From the NCBI GenBank assembly GCA_012727965.1, contig JAAYFZ010000426.1, positions 1 through 5,197 of the forward strand: 5,197 nt of DNA, read 5' to 3'. Made by a program: the position numbers and the translations under genes. The DNA comes from Clostridiaceae bacterium. Its GTDB lineage: Bacteria > Bacillota > Clostridia > Saccharofermentanales > UBA5734. This document shows, one piece after another, positions 1 through 5,197 of this stretch. The notes under the pieces are model-generated. The model was not told where the DNA came from. It was given only the letters and a program-made list of their open reading frames with translations, and made no database searches. The first letter of the stretch is position 1; every line of letters starts with the position of its first letter.

Positions 1-15
1 CAGATGCTTCCATAT

Positions 16-49
16 AACAATTGTTCCGCTGCCTGACGACAATTTTGTC
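16..49. promoter_or_regulatory. Pair of related short palindromes upstream of the oxidoreductase gene
   Basis: Two inverted repeats sit in the leader. AACAATTGTT (16-25) is a perfect 10-bp palindrome. GACAA-TT-TTGTC (38-49) is a perfect inverted repeat with a 2-bp centre. Both share an ACAA/TTGT half-site pattern and their centres lie 23 bp apart, close to two helical turns, which is typical of a dimer-binding operator. TTGTCA at 45-50 overlaps the second palindrome and resembles a -35 box, but the best partner -10 (TATGCA, 66-71) is at a poor 15-bp spacing. No convincing promoter was found elsewhere in 1-153. The operator role is inferred. Confidence 0.3.
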
Positions 50-141
50 AAATTTTGTAATTCTTTATGCACTTGATCTGGATGACTGTAATGCTGAGGC
101 AAGATGTGATATCTATGTTGTATCAGAGCTAAACGTCTCGT

Positions 142-146
142 GGAGG
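142..146 (+). promoter_or_regulatory. Ribosome binding site of the oxidoreductase gene
   Basis: GGAGG lies 7 bases before the ATG at 154, an ideal Gram-positive spacing, and it fixes the start of the downstream gene. Confidence 0.8.
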
Positions 147-153
147 TATTTTT

Positions 154-1323
154 ATGGGTGAGTTAAATCATAAGCCGCAGCTGATTGAGGCGGCAAAAGT
201 ATATAGAATTGGCGTGCTTGGGCTTGGCGAGGGGCGCAGCGTTTTGTCGGCGGTCCTTAACAGCGAGCACTGGGAGCTGGCGAATATGTGCGACCTGAAT
301 GAGGAGCTTTGCCGCGCCAGGCAGAAGGAGTTCGGGATCGCGGGCTATACGACAAATTATGACGATATGCTAAACGACCCGACGATAGATGTGATCGGTA
401 TTTATACGCCTGATCAGCTGCACGGTCGGCACATCATCCAGGCGCTGCGGGCGGGCAAACACGTCATCTGCACCAAGCCTTTACTAAATAATCTTGATCA
501 GGCTGAGGAGCTGCGACGAGTGCAGGCCGAGAGCGGCAAACATGTTTTCGTCGGCCAGAGCAGTCGTTTCTTCGAGCCGATGCTGGAGCAACGGGCCGAT
601 TTCGAGGCTGGCAGGCATGGCGATCTTCTCAGTGTCGAGGCACAATATATCACTGACGCCCGCTGGTTTCTGGAAAAAGCCTGGAGCCTGAAGGGTGGTT
701 TCTCGTGGATGCATAATTTCATGGTCCATGCGGTCGATCTGGTCCGCTGGTATCTGCCCGATCTGACCGAGATTTTCGGTTATGGTATCACGAGCGAGAA
801 CACCACGGAGCACGGTCTCGCATGCCCGGACACGATGCTATTTCTGGCAAAAGACAGCGCCGGTCGTGCCGGACTGATCCGTGGTTCGTATACAGCTCCG
901 CCGCTAGACAGAGAAATTGAGCCGACGATCTCCTGCCTCCTGCGCGGCAGTCAGGGCACAAGCCGGGCCGAGTATTCCAAGCTGCAATATGCCCGTAATT
1001 TCAACACTCTGGCAAAAGACGAGCAGCCCGATTCGCCTGAATTTTCTCAGAATGCTGTGTCCTCAGAAACACAAGGCCCTGAGATCATTGATCTAAATGA
1101 CCGTCACAGCTATTATTTCCGTTTCGAGGGTGAGACACACAATGCCGGCGAGTACCAGAACTATATTGAATACTTTGCCCGTTGCCTTGATAACAATGAA
1201 ACTCCATATCCTGATGTTGAAGAAGGTATCGGAACACTTGTCATACTAGCCGCCATGGAGAAGAGTCTTGCCTCCGGTCAGCCGATCCAAATAGCTGATA
1301 TGAAAAAAGAACTGGGCCTGTAA
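154..1323 (+). CDS. Gfo/Idh/MocA-family NAD(P)-dependent oxidoreductase
   Basis: This 389-residue cytoplasmic protein has the two-domain Gfo/Idh/MocA layout: an N-terminal Rossmann fold (about residues 17-135) and a C-terminal alpha/beta substrate domain. Visible motifs are the dinucleotide loop GLGEG (23-27), TPDQLH (85-90), the family Lys motif as CTKP (106-109, Lys108), GG (181-182) leading into the helix with His192 and Asp195, and a typical C-terminal stretch ending near SGQPI (374-378). The family usually has E-K-P and D-x3-H; here those positions are Thr107 and Asn188, while Lys108 and His192 remain. Family members oxidise or reduce sugars, inositols and amino-sugar derivatives with bound NAD(P), and some (GH109) are redox-type glycosidases. 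The substrate here is not recognisable. The start is set by GGAGG 7 bases upstream. The gene is convergent with melA and apparently monocistronic in this window, and a sugar-catabolic role is inferred from that neighbour. Family assignment is firm, the specific reaction unknown. Confidence 0.9.
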   Translation: MGELNHKPQLIEAAKVYRIGVLGLGEGRSVLSAVLNSEHWELANMCDLNEELCRARQKEFGIAGYTTNYDDMLNDPTIDVIGIYTPDQLHGRHIIQALRAGKHVICTKPLLNNLDQAEELRRVQAESGKHVFVGQSSRFFEPMLEQRADFEAGRHGDLLSVEAQYITDARWFLEKAWSLKGGFSWMHNFMVHAVDLVRWYLPDLTEIFGYGITSENTTEHGLACPDTMLFLAKDSAGRAGLIRGSYTAPPLDREIEPTISCLLRGSQGTSRAEYSKLQYARNFNTLAKDEQPDSPEFSQNAVSSETQGPEIIDLNDRHSYYFRFEGETHNAGEYQNYIEYFARCLDNNETPYPDVEEGIGTLVILAAMEKSLASGQPIQIADMKKELGL

Positions 1324-1343
1324 TTCTATCAAGTTGTGATGAA

Positions 1344-1391
1344 AATGCCGGATAACTAACGGATTTAAAAATCCAACAGCTATCCGGCATT
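1344..1391. terminator. Two-tier hairpin, probable bidirectional terminator between the oxidoreductase gene and melA
   Basis: An 11-bp perfect inverted repeat, AATGCCGGATA (1344-1354) with TATCCGGCATT (1381-1391), encloses a second hairpin, GGATTT/AAATCC (1361-1366 / 1369-1374). Reading leftward out of melA, the stem is followed by a short T run (TTTT after GGCA), the normal intrinsic-terminator arrangement. Reading rightward out of the oxidoreductase gene, the T run is weak. The hairpin lies in the 102-base gap between two convergent stop codons, which fits shared termination. Confidence 0.7.
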
Positions 1392-1425
1392 CATCCGTTT
1401 GCAAAAATAACGCAAGCCCTCTTTT

Positions 1426-2748
1426 TTACTTATACATTGCCATATAGTCGCCGTGGGCTTCGATCAGCTCATCACACATGCTCTTGATATCATCGATGCT
1501 GAGCTCGGCAGCCGTATGCGGATCGAGCATGGCAGCTTGATAAATATGCTCTTTCTTCCTGGTGACCGCGGCTTCAATGGTCAGGAGCTGAACATTGATA
1601 TTAGTCATGTTCATAGCTGCAAGCTGCACCGGCAGCTGGCCGACATAACAGGGCGAGATACCATTTTTATCGACAAGGCAGGGAACCTCGACGCAGGCTT
1701 CTGCCGGTAGATTCGTTATGAGTCCGGTGTTGAGAACATTACCGCCAATCTTGAATGGATTTCCAGTCACAACTGACTCAATTATGTAAGAAGCATATTC
1801 GTGCGATCTCTCATGGGCCCTATTTGCATCCGCCGCAATCGAAGAACGATCCTTCTGCCAGCCTTTTATCTGCTCGACGCATCTTCTGGGGTATTCATCG
1901 AGAGGAATATTGTAGCGATCGATCAGTTCGGGGTAGCGAGACTTGATGTAGTAAGGATTATACTCAGCATTGTGTTCGCTGGATTCTGTACAGTAGTAGC
2001 CGAAGTCACGGATATATTCGAAGCGGACCATGTCATTGTGCTTCTCGGCAGCATTTTTTTCCAGAGCGCGGCGACGGATTTCAGGATAGAGATCATTGCC
2101 ATCGCGGTCGCGGACTTCAAGCAGCCAGGCCATATGATTGATGCCGGCAATCAGGCTGGAATGACCATCCAGCTTATCTTGTAGATCGATGCCCTCGAGC
2201 AAAGTCGGTACGCAGACCTGGACACTGTGGCAGAGGCCGACTGTCTTAACCTTAGTATAACGCTGCATATAACCGGTCAGCATTGCCATCGGATTTGTAT
2301 AATTGATAAAAAGCGCGTTCGGACAGACTTCCTCGATATCTGCCGCAAATTCAGCCATCACAGGGATAGTCCGCAAGGCACGCATGATGCCGCCGATTCC
2401 GAGAGTATCAGCGATTGTTTGCCTGAGACCGTATTTCTTGGGAATCTCGAAATCGATGACAGTCGAAGGCTCATAGCCGCCGACCTGAATAGCATTTATG
2501 ATAAAATCAGCCCCGCGCAGCGCCTCTTTGCGATTCTCGACGCCTGCGTATTCTTTGATGATTGCCTTGCCTTGATTCGTTGTATTATTGATGGCTGTCA
2601 AAATCGCCATCGATTCACTCAGCCTGATCGGATCGATATCATAGAGAGCTATCTCGACATCCGAAAGTGTCGGAACTGCCATGCAGTCACCCAGAACATT
2701 TCTGGCAAAAACCGTGCTGCCTGCACCCATAAATGTTATTTTGATCAT
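1426..2748 (-). CDS. melA: Alpha-galactosidase MelA, glycoside hydrolase family 4
   Basis: This 440-residue cytoplasmic enzyme releases galactose from melibiose- or raffinose-type alpha-galactosides. GH4 enzymes use NAD+ and a divalent metal (usually Mn2+) in a redox-assisted elimination through a 3-keto intermediate. The sequence shows the N-terminal NAD loop ITFMGAGS (4-11), the ribose-binding strand end LYDID (35-39), NPMAM (152-156), and CHSV (173-176), which marks alpha-galactosidases within GH4. Metal ligands should be Cys173 and, in GINH, His205. SSEHNAEY (256-263), LDEYPRRC (283-290) and MDPHTAA-like MLDPHTAA (407-414) match the E. coli MelA pattern as I remember it, and length agrees with the family. 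An in-frame ATG at 2757 exists, but the AGGAGG (2758-2763) directly abuts it; the ATG at 2748, 9 bases beyond, is the better start. The gene diverges from an AraC regulator that probably activates it. No export signal is visible, so substrate uptake must be encoded elsewhere. Confidence 0.93.
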   Translation of the reverse strand: MIKITFMGAGSTVFARNVLGDCMAVPTLSDVEIALYDIDPIRLSESMAILTAINNTTNQGKAIIKEYAGVENRKEALRGADFIINAIQVGGYEPSTVIDFEIPKKYGLRQTIADTLGIGGIMRALRTIPVMAEFAADIEEVCPNALFINYTNPMAMLTGYMQRYTKVKTVGLCHSVQVCVPTLLEGIDLQDKLDGHSSLIAGINHMAWLLEVRDRDGNDLYPEIRRRALEKNAAEKHNDMVRFEYIRDFGYYCTESSEHNAEYNPYYIKSRYPELIDRYNIPLDEYPRRCVEQIKGWQKDRSSIAADANRAHERSHEYASYIIESVVTGNPFKIGGNVLNTGLITNLPAEACVEVPCLVDKNGISPCYVGQLPVQLAAMNMTNINVQLLTIEAAVTRKKEHIYQAAMLDPHTAAELSIDDIKSMCDELIEAHGDYMAMYK

Positions 2749-2757
2749 TATTCTCAT

Positions 2758-2763
2758 CCTCCT
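2758..2763 (-). promoter_or_regulatory. Ribosome binding site of melA
   Basis: On the minus strand this reads AGGAGG, a full consensus. It touches the ATG at 2757 with no spacer, which would not permit normal initiation there, but sits 9 bases before the in-frame ATG at 2748. It therefore decides the start in favour of MIKITF rather than MRIMIKITF. Confidence 0.85.
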
Positions 2764-2782
2764 GAATCATATGGCTTTTACA

Positions 2783-2788
2783 ATTATA
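2783..2788 (-). promoter_or_regulatory. Probable -10 box of the melA promoter
   Basis: The minus strand reads TATAAT, a perfect -10 element, within an AT-rich stretch 20 bases before the melA ribosome binding site. At the 17-bp spacing, the -35 position (2806-2811) reads CGAAGC, unlike TTGACA. A strong -10 with no -35 suits a promoter that needs an activator, such as the divergent AraC protein. Activator dependence is inferred. Confidence 0.55.
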
Positions 2789-2823
2789 TAATAGGCAAAA
2801 GTCGAGCTTCGTTGTTATGGTGT

Positions 2824-2851
2824 TTGTTGCGAACTATTGTATAATTGTTGC
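2824..2851. promoter_or_regulatory. Direct-repeat operator candidate between melA and the AraC gene
   Basis: TTGTTGC occurs at 2824-2830 and again at 2845-2851, start to start 21 bp, two turns of DNA on the same face. AraC-family proteins typically bind such directly repeated half-sites, one per HTH pair. A shorter relative, TTGTTA, lies at 2812-2817. Relative to an estimated melA start near 2776, the repeats span about -48 to -75, a normal activator position. The second repeat overlaps the regulator's own -10 box, which would allow autorepression. Binding is inferred. Confidence 0.4.
2840..2845 (+). promoter_or_regulatory. Probable -10 box of the AraC regulator gene
   Basis: TATAAT is a perfect -10 element 29 bases before the ATG at 2875, predicting transcription from about 2852 and a leader of roughly 23 bases. 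The upstream -35 region is poor: TTGTTA at 2812-2817 would need a 22-bp spacer. This box also excludes the in-frame TTG at 2845 as a start codon, since that TTG would overlap the promoter. Confidence 0.55.
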
Positions 2852-2855
2852 ATAA

Positions 2856-2861
2856 GAGAGG
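2856..2861 (+). promoter_or_regulatory. Ribosome binding site of the AraC regulator gene
   Basis: GAGAGG precedes the ATG at 2875 by 13 bases, slightly long. It lies downstream of the in-frame TTG codons at 2845 and 2848 and therefore supports the ATG start. Confidence 0.55.
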
Positions 2862-2874
2862 CGGTAGTCTTGTT

Positions 2875-3696
2875 ATGTATGCTCAACCATTTAAGGTTTT
2901 TTATTGCGGCAGAGAACGCTGCGAGCCCGGGCACTCTTTCGGGCCGGCAATCAGGCGACAGTATCTGATTCATTTTGTCCTGTCCGGCCGCGGCAAATTT
3001 CATACCGGCGGAAAAGTATATGAGCTAGCCGAGGGTCAGGCTTTTCTCATCAGGCCGGGCGAGGTCACCTTCTATCAAGCTGATCAGGATGAACCATGGA
3101 CATATGCCTGGATGGCTTTTGCCGGTGACCAGTCAGATTCAATACTGGCAGACGTCGGATTTGACGAGAATGAGCATATCGGCAGTTTCAGCCAGATCGA
3201 TCTAACTGACCGGCTGCTCGCTGATCTGCAGCAGAGCTATGAAAATCCGGCAGAAGGCGAACTCAGTCTAAGTGGTTATTTTTACCTGATCATGAGCCAA
3301 CTGCAAACTACCGAGATCACTGCAGACAACAATCGTTTAGATGAGTCCAGCCTGCTCGCTCAACCCCAAATATATGATCACCGTTACCTGGCAAGAGCCA
3401 AGTCCTTTTTGCGCGATAATTTTGCTTATCCGATCACTATCACAAATCTTGCCCGCCTGATCGGCATCGACCGCACCTATCTCTACCGGATCTTTATGCA
3501 TTATGAAAACAGATCGCCCAAACAATATCTTACAGCCCTAAGAATTAAAGCCGCCCGCGAAATGCTGCTGGAAACCGACCATTCACTAGCAGAGATCGCT
3601 CTCTCCTGCGGCTTCTATGACGCTTCCGCCTTCTGCCGGACTTTTGCCGATGCTGAAGGAATGACGCCTGGCCAATATCGAAAGCGATTGTTATAG
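2875..3696 (+). CDS. AraC-family transcriptional regulator, MsmR/RafR-like, likely activator of melA
   Basis: This 273-residue protein joins an N-terminal cupin sensor domain (about 10-150) to a C-terminal double HTH domain (about 170-270). The sensor has the pattern seen in regulators of alpha-galactoside genes: CEPGHSFGPAIR (16-27), YLIHFVLSGRGKFH (30-43), LIRPGEVTFYQAD (58-70) and WTYAWMAFAG (75-84). The first HTH is around ITITNLARLIGIDRTYLYRIF (187-207). SPKQYL and the R-IKAARE-ML helix link to the second HTH (237-269), which ends with the family signature GF-D-S-F-R-F then GMTPGQYR (262-269). The start is the ATG at 2875, because a longer reading from TTG at 2845 would begin inside the TATAAT box and precede the ribosome binding site. 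Divergence from melA across a 126-base gap with a candidate operator makes melA the obvious target. The ligand is probably an alpha-galactoside, by inference only. Confidence 0.9.
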   Translation: MYAQPFKVFYCGRERCEPGHSFGPAIRRQYLIHFVLSGRGKFHTGGKVYELAEGQAFLIRPGEVTFYQADQDEPWTYAWMAFAGDQSDSILADVGFDENEHIGSFSQIDLTDRLLADLQQSYENPAEGELSLSGYFYLIMSQLQTTEITADNNRLDESSLLAQPQIYDHRYLARAKSFLRDNFAYPITITNLARLIGIDRTYLYRIFMHYENRSPKQYLTALRIKAAREMLLETDHSLAEIALSCGFYDASAFCRTFADAEGMTPGQYRKRLL

Positions 3697-3714
3697 CGGT
3701 GGTGACGGTGTGTG

Positions 3715-3741
3715 ATGGCAGTGCCAGGTAGCGCCATTTTT
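3715..3741 (+). terminator. Possible short terminator just after the AraC gene
   Basis: A 5-bp stem, ATGGC (3715-3719) with GCCAT (3733-3737), is followed directly by a T run (3737-3741), beginning 18 bases after the stop codon. Position and layout are right, but the stem is short and the loop is 13 bases, so efficiency is doubtful. A compact TGGCA-G-TGCCA repeat (3716-3726) competes with it. Confidence 0.35.
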
Positions 3742-3774
3742 ACCGCGGTTAGCTCTCCCCGGTTCTGCTCCTAA

Positions 3775-3927
3775 GATAACAAAGGCTGTGACCTTGCGGA
3801 CACAGCCTATCTCATCTTTTGCCAATGTGCTAGCACCCTCATTTTGTTTGTTATCGTCACCTGGATCCAGGCAGTCGCGGTAGGGTGCTGAACCCGCAGC
3901 TTATAGTGGGTATGCCTGGATCCGGGT
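3775..3927. repeat. Dense inverted-repeat element with possible loop-loop pairing
   Basis: Three sets of complementary segments lie in 153 bases. GATAACAAA (3775-3783) matches TTTGTTATC (3847-3855) and encloses the AGGCTGTG hairpin. A 15-bp stem joins 3859-3873 to 3913-3927 with only one non-Watson-Crick pair (G-U in + strand RNA); each arm carries CCTGGATCC, and the left arm is itself the 12-bp palindrome CCTGGATCCAGG. AGCACCCT (3832-3839), in the loop of the first stem, is complementary to AGGGTGCT (3882-3889), in the loop of the second. The palindrome GTGCTAGCAC (3827-3836) and a GGGT/ACCC mini-hairpin (3883-3895) compete with it. No coding potential was seen. It may be a structured RNA, a 3' end shared by convergent transcripts, or a relic of a small mobile repeat. 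Confidence 0.5.
3783..3820 (+). terminator. Hairpin with T run, possible terminator of the AraC gene
   Basis: AGGCTGTG (3783-3790) pairs perfectly with CACAGCCT (3801-3808) over a 10-base loop. TTTT follows at 3817-3820, 8 bases beyond the stem, which is farther than ideal. Flanking GATA (3775-3778) and TATC (3808-3811) could lengthen the base. On the minus strand the stem is followed by TTTG, so it may also serve the convergent repeat-protein gene. It also forms the inner part of the larger foldable region described separately. Confidence 0.5.
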
Positions 3928-3938
3928 AACTTCAGGGT

Positions 3939-5197
3939 TTAGAATCCCCAGAATGAGTTGTTGCGAATCATTGTGACATAGGGGATGTAGATGTAGTGGA
4001 AACCAAATCGCACTGGCATATAGACGACTCTGAAGAAGAATGGTGGTTGTGGATTTGGTTTTGGTTTTGATCCGGTTGTTTTGAATACTGCTACAGCACT
4101 TGGAGCGCTGGCCATTGTTGTATGTGTTTCTGCTTTTCTGGTATAGAACTGATACGATGTGTCCGGTCTAAGTCCAGTGAAGACTGCTGAGTTCTGCCAT
4201 GGGCCGTTGCCAAGCCTGTACTGCTGTCCGGCTTCTTTGTTGAGTGCAATTTTATTTGTTGTTGCGCTCTTGAGCGTCGGTGCAGCAGGAGATGTCACGA
4301 TGGCTTTTTCTGCTCTGACTGGACTGCTAATAAGTGTGCCGCGGTATCCGCTGCCAGCTATAATTACTACTGAAATATATCTGCCGATATCTAGTGTCGT
4401 GATCGTATAGCTGCTGGTGTATGCACCTGGAATTATTCTGCCATTACGCAGCCATATGAAGTGTAGTGTTGGTCTGGCAGCTGCTGGCATAACGTCTTCA
4501 ACCGCGGCTGTTATTGTTGAGCCGAACCGGGCTGTGCCGCTGATGCCTAGTAATCCGCTGATCTGAGTGATGTTTGTTGTGCTTGTCGAAGCAGTCAGTG
4601 CCGTGCTTACCGGGCTGGCTTCATGAGTGGCTGTTTCAGCGATCCTGGCGTAGAAGTCATATGATGTGTCAGGTGCTAATCCGCTGAAGATTCCGCTGAT
4701 CTGCCATACTCCATCACTGCCCAATCTGTATTCTCTTCCACTGATCGTGTTTAGTGTGATCGTGTCGGTCGAGGCACTGCTAAGCGTCGGAGCTGCCGGT
4801 GCTGAAGTCACTGCCTTAAGTGCTTCAACTGCATCGCTGGTTAGCGAGCCTTCATAGTCGCCTGTGCCGCTGACTCGTACTGAGATATTCTTGCCAATAT
4901 CTGCTGCTGTAATCGTATAGCTGCTGGTAGTAGCTCCTGTAATTGCCACACCTTCACGCAACCAGGCATATGTCAGGGTAGCTCTGGCTGCTGCCGGCAT
5001 GACGCTCTCAACATTCGCTGTAACTGTCGAATCATAACGAGCTGTGCCACTGATGCCAACTGTACCGCTAATCGGTGTGATCAGGGCCTCGGTTGAAGTT
5101 GTCAGTTTTGCGCTGGCAGGGCTAGCTGCATGAGTACTTGTTTCAGCAACTCTGGCATAGAAGTCATAGGATGTCGCTGGCGTCAGTCCTGTGAATA
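3939..5197 (-). CDS. C-terminal part of a large Ig-like/Fn3-like repeat protein, probably cell-surface or secreted (5' end outside window)
   Basis: The reading frame stays open from the stop (TAA, 3939-3941) to the right edge (first whole codon 5195-5193), giving at least 418 residues. The Met at 5000 is internal, not a start, because the repeat pattern continues upstream of it. Two complete 169-residue units are followed by a quarter unit. Each unit has an Ig-like module (GISGTAR...VMPAAAR-TL...WLR-G...TSSYTIT--DIG--ISV) and an Fn3-like module (PAAPTL-SA...YRLG...WQ...GL-PDTSY-FY-R-AET). The last unit runs into a Pro/Lys linker (KPKPNPQPP) and a 33-residue tail, 12 of them aromatic, ending SFWGF. 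No catalytic domain, LPxTG sorting motif or SLH domain is visible. Such modules commonly act as spacers or adhesive stalks in exported Bacillota proteins, but the N-terminus with any signal peptide is not here. The gene is convergent with the AraC gene and has no clear link to the sugar genes. Confidence 0.85.
   Translation of the reverse strand, partial: FTGLTPATSYDFYARVAETSTHAASPASAKLTTSTEALITPISGTVGISGTARYDSTVTANVESVMPAAARATLTYAWLREGVAITGATTSSYTITAADIGKNISVRVSGTGDYEGSLTSDAVEALKAVTSAPAAPTLSSASTDTITLNTISGREYRLGSDGVWQISGIFSGLAPDTSYDFYARIAETATHEASPVSTALTASTSTTNITQISGLLGISGTARFGSTITAAVEDVMPAAARPTLHFIWLRNGRIIPGAYTSSYTITTLDIGRYISVVIIAGSGYRGTLISSPVRAEKAIVTSPAAPTLKSATTNKIALNKEAGQQYRLGNGPWQNSAVFTGLRPDTSYQFYTRKAETHTTMASAPSAVAVFKTTGSKPKPNPQPPFFFRVVYMPVRFGFHYIYIPYVTMIRNNSFWGF
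4182..5195 (-). repeat. Two tandem 507-bp (169-residue) coding repeats
   Basis: Unit 1 covers 5195-4689 and unit 2 covers 4688-4182, each starting at the F-(T/S)-G-L motif. A third copy begins at 4181 but stops after about 37 residues. The two full units align with about 60% identical residues by my own count; one single-residue insertion (before ISG) is balanced by one deletion (in the GSDGVWQ/NGPWQ loop), so the length is exactly conserved. The most constant blocks are TSYDFYAR, GISGTAR, MPAAAR, TSSYTIT and SPAAPTL/APAAPTL. The incomplete first line at the window edge implies further units upstream. Confidence 0.85.

Noticed and set aside
1..13. Possible minus-strand gene start (ATG at 13-11) at the left edge
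   Set aside because: Only four codons are visible and the upstream sequence offers no convincing ribosome binding site.
484..813. 109-codon minus-strand frame inside the oxidoreductase gene
   Set aside because: It is fully covered by the conserved core of the Gfo/Idh/MocA gene and has no supporting features.
1801..2184. 127-codon open frame on the + strand inside melA
   Set aside because: It is antisense to conserved melA codons, without a ribosome binding site or recognisable motif.
2227..2844. 205-codon open frame on the + strand opposite melA
   Set aside because: It lies almost entirely antisense to a clearly recognisable GH4 gene, overlaps the melA promoter region, has no family resemblance and is a frame shadow.
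2845..2874. TTG start giving the AraC protein ten extra residues
   Set aside because: The TTG overlaps the TATAAT box and precedes the ribosome binding site; the extra residues do not resemble the family N-terminus.
4159..4410. Hydrophobic-looking + strand frames opposite the repeat protein (also 4666-4857)
   Set aside because: They recur at the same place in each 507-bp repeat, which shows they are mirror images of the repeat coding sequence and not membrane peptides.
1..5197. CRISPR array, tRNA, rRNA, insertion sequence or prophage genes
   Set aside because: No regularly spaced short repeats with unique spacers, no cloverleaf-like gene, and no transposase, integrase or phage motif were seen. 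The only regular repeats are the 507-bp coding units.

Overview
The window looks like chromosomal DNA of a Gram-positive, Bacillota-type bacterium, most likely a clostridial-class anaerobe. The evidence is strong AGGAGG-type ribosome binding sites, an AraC regulator of the MsmR/RafR style paired with a GH4 alpha-galactosidase, and a modular repeat protein made of the Ig-like and Fn3-like units common in Bacillota surface proteins. Genus and species cannot be read from the sequence with any confidence.

Layout, left to right. Bases 1-153 are a leader with two related short palindromes and a good ribosome binding site. Bases 154-1323 (+) encode a Gfo/Idh/MocA-family NAD(P)-dependent oxidoreductase with altered active-site motifs. 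A two-tier hairpin at 1344-1391 separates it from the convergent melA gene (1426-2748, -), an NAD/Mn-dependent GH4 alpha-galactosidase. Bases 2749-2874 are a compact divergent promoter region. It has a TATAAT box on each strand and two identical 7-bp direct repeats 21 bp apart, and it leads into an AraC-family regulator (2875-3696, +). Bases 3697-3938 hold no gene but are packed with inverted repeats, including a 15-bp stem and a possible loop-loop pairing. From 3939 to the right edge (-) runs the C-terminal part of a large, probably exported protein. It contains two complete 169-residue repeats, a partial third, a proline-rich linker and an unusual aromatic-rich C-terminus. Its N-terminus lies outside the window.

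The central three genes read as a small sugar-utilisation locus. The AraC protein probably senses an alpha-galactoside (melibiose or raffinose type) and activates divergent melA. MelA hydrolyses the sugar in the cytoplasm. The oxidoreductase may act on a released or related sugar, but its substrate is unknown. No transporter lies in the window. The repeat protein appears to be a separate transcription unit with no evident functional tie to the sugar genes.

No proven new system is present. The points most worth a second look are the structured intergenic element at 3775-3927, the aromatic C-terminal tail of the repeat protein, and the non-canonical oxidoreductase beside a redox-mechanism glycosidase.
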